A stretch of 64,000 nucleotides of DNA. Source: Cephalopachus bancanus. Lineage: Eukaryota > Chordata > Mammalia > Primates > Tarsiidae. Made by a program: the position numbers and the translations under genes. Within the stretch, counting starts at the first letter, position 1. Every line of letters begins with the position of its first letter. The notes below the pieces were generated by a model. It was not told where the DNA came from and made no database searches. It saw nothing but the letters and a program-made list of their open reading frames with translations. Of the stretch, positions 24,690-36,298 are shown piece by piece. The stretch is taken from assembly GCA_027257055.1 (NCBI GenBank), contig JAPVLO010000074.1, positions 2,418,001 to 2,482,000 on the forward strand, in the 5' to 3' direction.

Positions 24690-25105
24690 TATGGGTAAAG
24701 TTATGTTAGAATCTCCAGCCATTGGCTTCCTGGCTGTTTCTTGAGTATATTAGGCATACCTGCACCCTTGCATTTATTCATGCCTTTCCTTCTTCCTAAA
24801 ACAGAACTCTCAATAATCACCTGTCTTACACCAGTACTTTTTTAGTCACTGACCACATGTCACCTTCTCAACAAGGTCTACTCCGAGCACTGTACTTAAA
24901 ATTGCAATCTCCACTCAAGACTCCTCTCTTCCTTTGTTTTTTTTTCTATAATCCATATTATTTCCAATAAAGTATAAAATTTATTTAGCATGAGTATGAA
25001 TTTTTATCTTCCTCTTTTCATTGATTTATCCTAAGTTACTGGAATTCTGCTTAGTACATTTAGTTAATCAATAAGTATGTAATTTAAAGAATGAATAAAA
25101 ATTTC
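24690..25105 (+). mobile_element. L2 (LINE2) 3' end fragment
   Basis: Follows the L2 3' region: CCTGCACCCTTGCATTTATTC, ATGTCACCTTCTCAACAAGG, AAAATTGCAATCTCCACTC, then 'gctaagtacatttagttaatc'-like words ending AATCAATAAGTATGTAATTTAAAGAATGAATAAA. Ancient, diverged. Confidence 0.72.
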
Positions 25106-25109
25106 TCAA

Positions 25110-25610
25110 GAAGAGTACAGAGGGTGACTCAGAAATAAATTAATCTACACAAGGGTAAAGTATGTTTAAGATAGTAATTTGTGATAAATATGAAAAGACT
25201 TAGTGGTTGTACTGGCATTATGTGGAAGAGGTAGAGTGTGAAATTAAAAAAAGAATGATAGAATGAAGGGGAACACTACATAAAGAAGGATTAAATAAAA
25301 ACTGTATATTGCAAAAGAAACAGAGATCAGGAGAAAATTAAAGACTGGGTGAAATTTCAACTCAGAAATGTAGAAAACAATAAATATTTCTCCCATGTTT
25401 TCAAAAAAGAGAACAGACTGACAAACTACAAATTAATGAATTCTCTTGAACCCATTGGTTTATGGGGCAAACTCTTCTAAAATCTGGAGAAAGAACCTAG
25501 ATGAGAAATAAGACTCCAGCATTCGTTTACAGGAGGAAAAAAAAAGGGCTCAGAATGCCATCAAGACAGGAAAAAGATGCACCTCGAAAATTTTAACTAA
25601 TTGCCAAAGG
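25110..25610. other. Unassigned sequence
   Basis: A-rich; no gene or named repeat recognised. Confidence 0.35.
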
Positions 25611-25639
25611 CCTGGTGTCAGATAGATTGAAAGTATGAG

Positions 25640-26160
25640 GCCCTTGGAAGCTGGAGCACAGAGGAATTTTGAAGTTCTTGTATGTTTTTCCTTCCAGGAA
25701 ACCCACCAGTTGATAAAGGAAGATGTAGAGAATTCTGATAATGTTCCTCCATGGTGCTAGCCAGAAAAATACAATTAATGACCTGCTTTTTTCCGCTGCT
25801 CAAAACAGTTTTTGAACTCATCAATTTTGATGCCTTTTAGTGCTTCTATTGATTTTTGTTTCCCTGCTTTCACATCAGCAAAACGTTTCCTTTTGAGGAC
25901 TTTTTTCATCTGAGAAAACGAAAAGAAAGTCACCTGGTGCGAGATTGGGTTAATAGGGTAGATGGGGCATGAGAGTCACACCATTTTTGCTGCTGAATAC
26001 TCAGGTGGTGTGTGCAAGTTGCATATGTAAATCACCCATCATGAAATGGGCATACACATTGGAAAAATCTCCACAGAAATATTCACTGACTCTGAATGCA
26101 GTCTCTACAACAAGACTGTCTGGTACACTGATGTTGATGGGTTCACAGAACAATTAGCCA
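25640..26160 (-). pseudogene. Fossil mariner-type transposase, C-terminal part
   Basis: On the minus strand one frame reads PHLPY(stop)PNLAPGDF, the decayed form of the mariner motif around YSPDLAPxD. The aspartate codon (25929-25931) corresponds to the third catalytic residue of the D,D34D triad. After a frameshift the next frame gives MKKVLKRKRFADVKAG and then IEALKGIKIDEFKNCFEQ, matching the mariner C-terminal region up to the conserved FEQWKK motif, where W is replaced by R. The protein would cut and paste its own element. In-frame stops and at least one frameshift make it dead. The N-terminal DNA-binding domain and first two catalytic aspartates were not found, and I saw no terminal inverted repeats. 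The mariner assignment is strong from motif order; the subfamily is unknown. Confidence 0.75.
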
Positions 26161-26164
26161 ATGG

Positions 26165-26565
26165 GGAAAGCCTGTACTAAAATTCCATTTTTTTGCGGGG
26201 AGGTCTTTTTCCTATAAGGGAAAGGAAAACCTATAAACTCAGGACATTGATAGAAACCCACAACTGTCGCTAGAGAGTTAGACCAGCCACTACCAAAGTA
26301 CTACCAGATTTATTTCCCATATTCTTCCTATGTGGGTTCTCAGATGAGATACATGACACCCAGATAAACTTGAATTTTAGATAAGTAACAAATAACTTTT
26401 AGTACAAAAATATCCTCAAATACTGTCATACTTACACTAAAATATTCTTTGTTGATTTAAAATTCACATAAAATGGACTCTCTTCTATTATGTATTTATT
26501 TACTTTTGCTAAATCTAGCAACCCTATTTCTATGGACCAACGATCATAATCTAATTAGGACACTA
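26165..26565. other. Unassigned sequence
   Basis: No gene or named repeat recognised. It could include the 5' part of the mariner copy, but I see no motif. Confidence 0.35.
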
Positions 26566-26581
26566 ATTAAAACCCAATGTG

Positions 26582-26863
26582 TAACTTGAGCTCTTTGGGA
26601 AGCCAAGTTGAGAGGATTGCCTGAGCCGGCGGGTTCGAGACCAGTCCGGGCAACATGATGAAACCTCGTTTCTGCAGTAAATAAATAAATAAATAAATTA
26701 GCTGGGTGTGGTAGCACGTGCCTGTAGTTTCAGCTACTTGGAAGGCTGAGGTGAAAGGATCACCAGAGTTCAGCAGGTCAACGCTGGGGTGGCCATGAGC
26801 GTGCCACGGCACTCCAGCCTGGGCAACAGAGTGAGACTCCAGTTCAAAAAGAAAAAGAAAAAC
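26582..26863 (+). mobile_element. Alu, slightly 5'-truncated, older copy
   Basis: Starts inside the left monomer (GAGCTCTTTGGGAAGCC), has an expanded AAATA linker and ends in an AAAAAG tail. The 13-bp target duplication AAAACCCAATGTG (26569-26581) / AAAAGCCAATGTG (26864-26876) has one difference. Confidence 0.92.
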
Positions 26864-26879
26864 AAAAGCCAATGTGGTT

Positions 26880-27430
26880 GGAGGAAAAAAAGAGATAAAA
26901 CAAAACAAAAAAACTCTATCCCTAGGTGAGGTGTAGCAATACCTACTAGGCTTAGCATTATATCTGGAAGAAAGACACAAAAAATTAACAAGATTGCTTC
27001 GTTACGACCCAGGTGCATAATAGCTGCTTAAGATGATACTATATCTGAGTACAAGAGAATGATGTCATCCACCACTAACTACTATCAAACTCACAAGTGC
27101 CAAGTAAAGCCAACATTGAAATATAGCGTGGAAAACTGCAAGAGACAGAGTCTTTCTGGGGAGCATCACAAAGGGAAAGCTCAAAGCCAAGAAGGATAAC
27201 AAAACCAAGGGAAGGGCAAATTCACAGAGCAATGTGGAGCTTCTGCTTCAATGAGCGGCTTGGAAGTTCCAATCAAGGTACTCACAATTTTTAATCATAG
27301 CAACAACAAACTACCTATCCAACCCAACTCAAGAAATAGAGTGACAGAATTCCCACTATGCAGGACATGTCTACTAATCGCCAAGCATACAAATAGTTAC
27401 CTCACTATATATTGTCGAATACAACATTTT
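26880..27430 (+). mobile_element. Possible L1M 5' region, sense
   Basis: Non-coding, moderately GC-richer sequence lying directly upstream of an L1M ORF1 remnant (resumed at 27785), which suggests an old L1 5' UTR. Direct similarity is weak, so this rests mainly on position. Confidence 0.3.
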
Positions 27431-27784
27431 TGGATTTCTTTTTTTAATTTAATTTTATTTTATTTTAAAGATGTGGGGTACAAATGTTGATTATGCAAGT
27501 ACCCTTGTTGATGAGGTGTGTCTCTCCCTCCCCTGCCAGTTTCCCTCCACTGCCAATCCCACCTCCCCTCCGCTGGCAGTTTCTCACTACTGCCAATCCC
27601 TTTCTTATAGTATTATGATAACTGTTCAAGGTTCACTTATAAGTGAGAACATGCGGCACTCTGTTCTTTGTTTCTGCGATAGATCTCTGAGTATGGTAGT
27701 CTCTAAATTCAACCAAATTGCTGCAAACCCCATATGTCTGTTCTTCTTTTAGGCTGCATAATATTCCATTGTGTATATGTACCA
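27431..27784 (-). mobile_element. L1 3' end, 5'-truncated, antisense
   Basis: Begins with a T-rich tail (TTTTTTTAATTTAATTTTATTTTA), then antisense 3' UTR ('gtacaaatgttgattatgca', 'tacccttgttgatgaggtgt'), the C-rich tract 27521-27600 with repeated TGCCAATCCC, and the end of ORF2 to 'attgtgtatatgtaccaca'. Very similar to the corresponding parts at 57930 and 59640, so probably from the same recent family. Confidence 0.88.
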
Positions 27785-28230
27785 CAGACTTTCAGCAACG
27801 AAATGTATGAGGCTTACAAAATGTAAGAAAACAATTTGAAGAGACAATACTTTAACTGAAGATTAACATTTTGCAAAAGTCTTAAATATGATACAGATGT
27901 TGAAACTATCAAACACAGGATTTAAAGTAATTCTGATTAATATATTAGGAGGTCTAATGGAAAAGGTACAGTATAAGAAAAAATAAATTACAAATGCTAA
28001 AAATTAAAAAAAACAAAGACAATAAAATTCTTTGACAGACTCAACATCAGACTCGACACATCTGAGGAAAGAATCAGATAACTTGAAAAATATCAACATA
28101 AACCATCCAGACTGAAATACAAAGAAAAATCAGGACTGAAACAAATAAAAACAGAACAAAGCTATAGAAGATCAAATGATCTAACACAAATGTAAGTGGA
28201 ATTCTAGGAATAGAAGAAAGAATGGAGTAG
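27785..28230 (+). mobile_element. L1M ORF1 remnant, sense
   Basis: Old L1 ORF1 words in order: GAAACTATCAAACACAGGAT, TGATTAATATATTAGGAGGTC, TAATGGAAAAGGTACAG, CACATCTGAGGAAAGAATCA and AGAAGATCAAATGATCTAACAC. Frames are broken. Confidence 0.75.
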
Positions 28231-28271
28231 AATAAATATGTAAAAATGAGTGTAGTAAGTAGGGTGTGAAA

Positions 28272-28405
28272 ATTTAGGCCAGTGGATTACAGAACTGGCT
28301 TCACTTTAAAATCACCAGGGCAGCTTATTTCACAGGCAGATTTCACAGATTCTGATTTACTTGGACTAGAGACTGTATTGAGGCAGAGGACCAGGTATCA
28401 GGACA
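28272..28405 (-). mobile_element. MER5A-like (hAT) fragment
   Basis: TTTAAAATCACCAGGGCAGC, then CAGATTCTGATTTACTTGG in the order seen in the MER5 group of nonautonomous hAT elements. Terminal repeats are not clear and divergence is high; orientation is uncertain. Confidence 0.45.
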
Positions 28406-28479
28406 CTAATTTCAGAAAAGTGGAAAGACAATCCTCTAATTGGAGAAAATACTGGCAAATATTATATATGGAAAGGAAC

Positions 28480-29310
28480 TTGTTCCAATGATAAAACAAC
28501 AAATAACACAACTTTAAAATAGGAAAAAGATATCAATTGACACTTCTCCAAAGAAGGCACACAAACGGCCAAAAACACATGAAATGAGTCTGAACATTAT
28601 GAACCATCAAGGGAATGCAAATTAAAACACAATAAATATCATTTCACAGACACGAGGATGGCTATAATAAAAAAGGTAATAATGAATGTTTAAAATACCA
28701 TATAACTCATCAATTTCCATTTCTTGATATAGATCCAAGAAAACTGAAAACATATAACCACACAAAATTTTATATGAATATTCATATCAGCATTATTCAT
28801 AATAGCTAAAAAGTAGAAACAACCAACTTGTTCATCAATTGATAAATGGATAAGAAATGTGGTATATCTAAACAATAAAATTTTGTTCAGCAATAATAAG
28901 GAAAGAAGTAATGATGCATGCCAAAATATGTATTATTCTTGAAACAATGTGCTAAGTGCGAGAAGTCAGGCACAGAAGACTACGTATTGTATAATACTGT
29001 CTTTTTGAAATCTAGAATGGGCAATTTTATAGACACTAATTTGTGATTGTCTGGGTCTGAAAAAGATGTGATATTAAGGGATTGTGCCATAATGGCTAAA
29101 GTATATTGACTTCTTTTAGGAATAACAAAAATGTTCAAAATAAACCATGTTAATATGTGCACAACTTTGTAAAATATTTAAAAAGTAATTGCACACTATA
29201 AATGAGTGCACTGTATGGTATGAGAATTATATGTCAATAAATTTCCTTAAAATATGTGTCAGTAAGATGTATAATAATAATAATAACAATAATAATAATG
29301 ATAATAAAGG
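28480..29310 (+). mobile_element. L1M-type ORF2 C-terminus and 3' UTR, sense
   Basis: ATTGACACTTCTCCAAAGAAGG, ACAAACGGCCAAAAACACATG, then 'cattattcataatagctaaa', ATGGATAAGAAATGTGGTAT, and a 3' UTR ending in AATAAT repeats (29268-29305). The order matches old L1 3' ends. No intact frame. Confidence 0.8.
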
Positions 29311-29319
29311 AGTGTAGTA

Positions 29320-30150
29320 GAGACTGCTTTTGTAGCGAATCTGTTATAAAAAAATTCATGATGATAGGAAATTTAATGAACTTCCAGACAAGGAATTGGC
29401 TAGAAGTAAGGGTGGGGGAAAGAATTATCACTTTGTAACAAGAGAGAGATCCTGCAACCTAAAACTAAATTGTGAGTAACAATAAGTAATAGAATAATAA
29501 AAACCCAATAAATGTTTTCTATTGTATTAAAGAAAATGATCAACATAGTGAATAAGAGCTTTTTTGTTTGTTTAAATACCGTTACAGTGTTGTAGTATCT
29601 TTAATGCTGTAGTTTCTCTCTCTTTCCCTATATTATTCTTTAGCTACATTTGAAGCTGACTAATAATTATAAAGCAACCAGCTAGTGAATTATGTATTTT
29701 AAAGTTGGCAAAATATATCAACAAAAAGAAAATAGAGAAATGTAACAAAATATAACTGAACCAAAGAAACAGATAACTAATTCAAAAAATATATATATTG
29801 TCACAAAGAGATAAAAGAAAACAGTATATTAAACAAAAGAGAAAAGAAAATGACAAAAATAGGTTGGAAAAAGTTTTTGAGATATTTAAGGAAATTCTAA
29901 CAAAACAGATGTTAAAAAATTCTAAAAAGCTAACTGGAAAATCTTGAAATAGACTATAATAAAAATAAAACAAGAAATGAAAGTAACCTATATTATGAGG
30001 AAAAAATCACGAATAAAAGTAAAATTATAGCTATAACGAGTATGCTTCTGAAATAGCATCCAACATTTTTATTTAAAAAAATTCAAATAAACAGGTAACA
30101 AAGATAGTAAGAGATGCAATATAAATATTTTGCAATTACTAAAGAATGAT
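29320..30150. other. Unassigned A-rich sequence
   Basis: Long A-rich stretch, 29690-30010 especially. No family or gene assigned; may be decayed L1. Confidence 0.35.
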
Positions 30151-30161
30151 TTTTTTTTTTT

Positions 30162-30331
30162 AGCCTGACGTGGTAGCACGTGACTATAGTTCCAGCTACT
30201 TGGAAGGCTGAGGTGGAAGAATTTCCGGAGGCCAACTGGTAGACACACCGGGGTGACCATGAGCGTACCACTGCCCTCTAGCCTGGGCGATGGAGTGATA
30301 CTCCAACTCAAAAAAAAAAAAAAAAAAAAAA
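30162..30331 (+). mobile_element. Alu right monomer (5'-truncated)
   Basis: Starts AGCCTGACGTGGTAGCACG, so only the right monomer is present, ending ATACTCCAACTC plus about 22 A. Approximate target duplication AAAGAATGATTTTTT against AAAGAAAAGATTTTTT. Confidence 0.88.
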
Positions 30332-30619
30332 GAAAAGATTTTTTAATAGGGAGATAAAATTTGCTGAAAATAAAGATAAAATATATAATAGTTGTAACAC
30401 AGACACAAAACGGTTTATCATATCAATTAATTTGAATACAATAATACAATTACATAGACTTATAAAGTAATTTCTCTTCAAGTGGTAAAATCTCAATCTC
30501 ATTTACAAAATGAAAGCAGGAGAGGCACAGATAACTTTTTCTCTAGTGGTGCATTATTTTTTTTTTTCTTATAAAAAGAGTCCAAAGTTTACTTTAGTTA
30601 ATAGTTCATTTAGTAAAAA

Positions 30620-30870
30620 GATTGCTTGTGCAGACTATCTTGTCACTATGGGGGCCAATGAAATGCAGTGGGTGTTGTTGGCTATGTGTTCAGTAAAGCA
30701 CTTTAAGATGCTGGGTAGTATGTTTCCTTCTATTCTTCCTGCCCTTTTTTCATCATTCCAGATGTACAGGCTTGGCGCTGGAGCTCATTGGAGAAAGAAG
30801 TAACACTGAAGACGGAAGCCATGTATAATGATGGTAGAATCAAAAGTAAACATTCATTCTACAATTTCTA
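30620..30870 (+). mobile_element. MaLR-like LTR fragment
   Basis: 'ggccaatgaaatgcagtggg', TTCCTTCTATTCTTCCTGCCC, GGCGCTGGAGCTCATTGG and 'ctgaagacggaagccatgta' follow the order of MLT1-type LTRs (aatgagatgtaagtgg... ttcctgcctgg... ctggagct... gaggatggaagcca). A 97-codon frame overlapping it (30510-30803) is not a gene. Confidence 0.5.
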
Positions 30871-31099
30871 CCTAGCCTAGACTTTTTTGCATAACAAAGA
30901 ATTGGGTCTCTATTTTATTTCAAACACTTTCGTGGGAGTTTAAATTCTATGTGGCTGAATCTTATTCAAAATTGAGTACCAATTGTAGTGTACTGCCAGT
31001 AAGAAAACATAAATTATAGAATTGACTAACTAGAAGTAAGAATATGTATGATAAGAAATATAATTTTGCAGGCTGTAAATTTGGTGGTCATCATTTTGT

Positions 31100-31850
31100 A
31101 ATAAATATTAGGTCATAGTGCTACCTTCAGTATTTTGGAAGGCAAAGCTATGAACTTTGAGGCTGTTACATTGCAGGATATTTATGAAAGATTCAGCATG
31201 TTAGTGTGCTTTCAACAAAACCTTATCAGTGAGAAATAAATTGAGACTGGAGCTTTCCAATCTACTAACAGAGATAGAAGGACAAGCCACTTTGCCAAGA
31301 CAGAAGCTCTCCGATTATGGCTTACAAAACAAGTTACCAGGGAGTCTTCAATTTGGAACATTTTCAGCAAAATTCAATTGTTTCTCTATCTATGTTGAAT
31401 CAGTTATGAGCTATGGACGTGAAACTGCAGATATATAGTGTGAAATAATACTGGTGCATTGTCATGCAAAAGTGGTGAACTTTCTGGCAAAGATGACAAA
31501 TGGTTCTGATCGCCTCAAGGTAGTGACTGCTGAGCTAAAAAAGGAGGAGAGCTGTCAGAGTTTAAAGTACAAGTTTAAAAACTATGACAGACTAAATCTT
31601 TAGCTATGTTAACACAAACAAATATGGCGCGTATCTGCTCACCATTTTTGAATAACTGCTGTGTATACTGATGAAGGTGTTACACTACAAAGATTAAAAG
31701 GGTATCATAAAATCAAAGAATATGCACTTATGATAGAAATGCAGCATTTTCTAGTGTGTCCTCTTCCTCCTTAGTAAAATGCCTTAGCTTTTATTCAGTG
31801 TAGCAAGAGGTACAGCTAAAATTCTTGTGGGTAGCAAGAGGTGATCAATT
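31100..31850. other. Unassigned segment between two MaLR-like LTR pieces
   Basis: Less AT-rich than the surroundings and with a 69-codon plus frame (31229-31438, beginning MRNKLRLELSNLLTEIEG). I recognise no family. It could be retroelement internal sequence or a decayed processed pseudogene; neither is supported by a motif. Confidence 0.3.
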
Positions 31851-31859
31851 AAATATAAG

Positions 31860-32130
31860 TTAAAGATGTTGGGTAGCCTTCTGGGAACACTATATAGAGA
31901 TAACTGACTTGGCTGGTGAGTACTCTCATTGGCTCTTCTCACACTTTTTCTTATTCCTGCTAACTTGTGAACTTAAGTGCTAGAATTCCAACAGACATCT
32001 TGGACCACACACTAAAGCTAGTAAGCATCTATGTTTAGCTGTTGTTGAAACTGCTCTGCATGCCTGGCCCTGTGTGCTTGTTCCTGTTTTGCTTTGCTTT
32101 GTTCTGTCTGACATAAGAGAAATATAAACA
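31860..32130 (+). mobile_element. MaLR-like LTR fragment
   Basis: 'gatgttgggtagccttctgg', 'ttggctggtgagtactctca', TTGGCTCTTCTCACAC and ACAGACATCTTGGACCACAC follow the same LTR plan as 30620-30870 in the same orientation. Confidence 0.45.
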
Positions 32131-32464
32131 TCAATACCCTTGCCCTTCAATACTGTATTTCTTTTTTATAGAATTCTAACATGAAAGCTGAAGTTTCATC
32201 AGCCATTCTAACCCATGAGGCAGATTTAAAATTCAGTCATGCAACAATACTGGGACAATAAAAATAAAGAAGGAATCTGAGTCCCCAGTGATCACAAAGA
32301 CCAAATATCAACCCTACATACATTGTTTTCTTTGATGGTGTGATAGAAATGGACACGTCTATCTTAGTGAAATGATTTAATTACGTTTTAGATTATATTT
32401 AAACCATTTAAATATAAATATAGAATAAGTACATAGGAGGAAGCTAATATGATTTTTAGAATAT

Positions 32465-32588
32465 TATTTTAATTTTAGATTCGGGGGTATATGTGCTTGT
32501 TTGTTCCTTGGGTATAGTTTGTCATGGTGGGGATTAGGTGTCCAGTGTGCCCGTCAAACAAATACTGAACATTGTACCCAGTACGACA
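32465..32588 (-). mobile_element. L1 3' end, short 5'-truncated copy, antisense
   Basis: T-rich start then 'gggggtatatgtgcttgttt', 'tttgtcatggtggggattag' and CCCGTCAAACAAATACTG, the antisense of the last about 120 bp of an L1. The flanks share TTTAGAATA, consistent with a target duplication. Confidence 0.75.
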
Positions 32589-32599
32589 TTTAGAATAAA

Positions 32600-33420
32600 A
32601 TAATTTTAACCACAGACTTTTTCACAGCAATTATTGATGCTATAACATAACATAAGAAGTGCATGCATTTGTAAATATATGCAAATTTTCTTTTAAAATT
32701 CAAAGTAATAGAATCATTCTTAGTCATAAAGTAATTCAGTGAGTCCAGCACTTACAGATTTTTTTGAAAAGACTTTAGTTAAACAATATATGGACATAAA
32801 ACACGTTTTCAGATAGAAACATAATTAAATAAATGGTAGATACTATTAACTTTAATCATAGAATTAGAAATTCCATGACAAAATAAGTGATGATAAGGAT
32901 ATAATTATTCATAAGAAATAAGGACTATAGTGTGTATATAATGATCAATTACAGTGAAAGGGATTTATTTCAGAGATTTTTGATGGTATCTATCACTAGA
33001 ATATGTGTTCCAGCTCAAAAAGTGTTGGAAAATTTAGCAAAAGGGACACTAACATTTGTAAAGTGAGAGGAATTTGGAAGAATGGTAAGGTCATCATTAT
33101 TCTAAAGGATTCATCTAATTGAAAATGGAGATTATATGATACAAATGTGTAAGCAGAATGTCTTTGTGAGAGAAATAATAAATAAATTGTTTCATATAAT
33201 GTATACATATGAGCATCTTGAAAGAAAAAGCAATTATTGACAGAATTAAAACCCAGTATAGAATTACAAAATTTATAGTAAACAAAAAGCAACAAATAGA
33301 ATTTGCCTAAATCAGCAATAATAAGATAAAAAAATTCTCAGAGTAAAATAAATAATAAATTAAGGTAGTTGGAACAAATTAAAGACTATCATATATTAAA
33401 CATTATGTGAATAGGTTTGA
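32600..33420. other. Unassigned AT-rich sequence
   Basis: No gene or named repeat recognised. Confidence 0.4.
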
Positions 33421-33429
33421 TTTTTGTCA

Positions 33430-34440
33430 ATAAAAAATCGACTGATAAGATTTATTGTCTCTGATGCATATTAAAAGGAATGCTCAAATGATATTTTAAA
33501 GCTGAATTAATGACATCTGATGGAATCACAAATTTCAGGAAATAAATATATCTATAGTTATATCATCTATCCATTTATATATAGATAATTTATTGATATG
33601 TATTCATATGTTTTAAGTGTAAATGGGTACAACAATCCAATTAAACAATACACATTTCTGAATTGCTAAAATAAAATGAATAAGACTAGCTATATTAACT
33701 ATACTTTCTACGTGGAATAATATTTATGCAGAAGTGGACTGTTTTGAAGTAAAATATTTTCAAAACCTTTATAGAGCTGGTGTGACTGTGTTTTAAATTT
33801 AAAAAAATAAGATTTCAAGATGAAGAGATTCATCAAATATTTCAAAGGTAGGATATAAATTATAATGGTGCTATTAATCAAGATGAGATAAAATGGTTTG
33901 CATACTTAAATATTTATGAATCTAAACAGTTTACAGATATGCAAAACAATAACTGACATGACTAAGGAAAGAAGTAGAAAAATCTAAAACTATAGCTGTA
34001 GATTTTAAAAGTGTCGTCAAATTATAAAAACAAGAGAAATTAAATCAGTAAATTTATAGATTTGAACACTACCTACCAACTTGATTTAACATCTATAAAT
34101 AGGCCATGACTAACAGCTACATAACATATATTTGTTCTAATGCTCTTGCGATATTAAAAAATAATTGATTGAACCACAGAACAAATATTAATACTGAAAT
34201 TTAGAAATAATACACTCTTTAACCATAATTACATAATTAAAAAATAGATACAACTAAAATACAAAGAAAATCTACAAAAATCAGGAAATATGCCAACTCG
34301 TCCCTAAATAACCCCAGGGTCAAAAAAAGAAGAATCCTAAGAGAAATTTTAAAATATTTCAAACTGAATGGAAATATACAAAGAACATATTGCAAATTGT
34401 GGGTGGGTTTCCACCTCTACTTAAAATAGAGAACACTTTA
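33430..34440 (+). mobile_element. L1M-type ORF1 end to ORF2 start, decayed, sense
   Basis: 'gcatattaaaaggaatgctc' with following words like the ORF1 C-terminus, then 33950-34400 like the endonuclease end of ORF2, closing with GAGAAATTTTAAAATATTTC and AAACTGAATGGAAATATAC. Heavily diverged. Confidence 0.5.
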
Positions 34441-34779
34441 AAAATAGTTGCCTCTAACTCAACAATAAGCGAAAAAAATAAAACAGCTTTCATTTTATAA
34501 CATTGGCCTGTATTGGGAAGCTGAAACTGAAAATAATGAAGAAATCTGAAATTTACAAAGTTCTAAGTTGTGAAAGGACATACGTATTTCCTCACCTATG
34601 AATGAGCACAAGAGGATCTACAGCTATTCTGACCACAATATACACAGGTAAAATTTAATTTGACTTCAAACCAAGTGGGAGCTAATAAATCTGAAGTTGT
34701 TGGGGACAGTTAGCAATTGCCCCTACTCAGTCCTGTATCATTTTAAATTTCATTCCTACAGATTGCTCACAGGAAAAAA

Positions 34780-35427
34780 AAAATGAGAGCTGGGTAAAAG
34801 AATGAAAAGAGCCAACCTGAGTGCCTCAGATAATTAAGAGGTGACTGACAGCTACTAGGAGACAAGCATAGAACTTTTTCCACGTCCAGAGTCCTTTCCT
34901 TTATAACAAGCATATGTCCTAATCCTCTGGAGGAGAGGCAGCAAACCCTTTTGCCCAAAGAAGGTGAAGAAGCTAATCATAGACTACAGACAAGACAAAA
35001 GCAGCACACTGTCTATTTCTCAAAACCAAAATTTTACATCACTGGGGAAAGGTAAGAAACCACTGTTAGGGAAATTCTGGAATTAAAAAAATCAGAGATT
35101 AAAATTTCATCAATGAGCTCCTCAGTAGAATTAAAGCAGCCAAGAAAAGAATCAATACATTTGAAGATGGGTTTAAAAAGCTACTGGATATCACTCGAAC
35201 AAATCATAAAGAGAAAACCTGGTGAAAGAACAAGAATACAAGAGATAAGGGACATTATCATATGGCCTAACGTATAGGTAGGTAAAATGCCAGAAGGAAA
35301 AAAAAGTCAAAATATGGGAATGAAAATATTTAAAATATTTTTAAAGATTAGCTAATATTTTCCAAAATAAGTGAAATATAACTTGTCATATACCAAAAAA
35401 TCTCAGAAAAATCACAAGCAGAATGCA

Positions 35428-35481
<54 letters not shown>

Positions 35482-35800
35482 TCAGAACACATCATTGTCA
35501 AAATGCTGAAATTCAAAAATAAAGAGAAAATCTTGAAAATGGCAAGAGTCGAGACAGAGAAAAATAAAACAGTAAAGAGAAATAAAGAAGTACAGAGAAA
35601 CAAAGATAAGAATTACAAAAGACTTATCAGAAAATGATAAGTTAAAAAATTCCACTGCAACATTTAATATAAATAAGAAAATACATGCGTATCAATATAT
35701 AATTCTATACCCAAGAATATTATCTTTACAAGTTAAGTAAAATAGTCTTTCTATTTAGTCAAATAACAATTAATCTGTGCAACAAAAATACTAAATAATT
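34780..35800 (+). mobile_element. L1M-type 5' UTR/ORF1, decayed, sense
   Basis: Contains old L1 ORF1 words: 'gaaaagaatcaatacatttg', TCAGAACACATCATTGTCAAA, AAGAGAAAATCTTGAAAATGG, then 'aattctatacccaagaatat'. A CA repeat (35430-35479) sits in the middle. The 88-codon plus frame 35371-35637 is old ORF1 plus the CA repeat and not a gene. Confidence 0.65.
35430..35479. repeat. (CA)n microsatellite
   Basis: 25 uninterrupted CA units inside decayed L1 ORF1. Confidence 0.97.
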
Positions 35801-35984
35801 TTTCAAGCAGAAGCTGTACAACGCCAGTCAGGCACTTGGATGTATATATAAAATGGAAAGCTCAAAAATTGCAAAAATAAAGCTAAATATTAAAAAATTT
35901 AGACAACACAACCAAATTAAATGAAAATGTTTGGGCTCATGGATTGGAAGAATGAACATTGTTAAAATGAAAATACTGACCAGG

Positions 35985-36298
35985 TCAGGCTCAGTGGCTC
36001 AGCCTGTAATCCCAGCACTCTGGGAGACCGAGGCGAGTGAATTGCCTGAGCCTGACCGTTGGAGACCCACCTGGGCAACTTAGCGAGACTTTGTCTCTAC
36101 AACAAATCAAAAATTAGCTGAGCTTGGTCACGCGCCTGTAGTTCTGGCATCTTGGAAGACTGAGGAGGAAGGATCGCCGGAGCCCTGCAGGTCAAGGCTG
36201 GGGTGGCCGGAAGCGCGCCACTGCACTCCAGTCTGGGCGACAGAGTGAGACTCCAACTCTAAAAAAGAAAAAAGAAAGAAAGAAAAAGAAAAGAAAAA
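35985..36298 (+). mobile_element. Alu, lineage-specific family, inserted in L1
   Basis: Starts GTCAGGCTCAGTGGCTCAGCC, ends GACTCCAACTC plus an AAAGA-rich tail. The target duplication GAAAATACTGACCA (35969-35982) / GAAAATACTGCCCA (from 36299) has one difference and restores L1 when collapsed. Confidence 0.93.
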
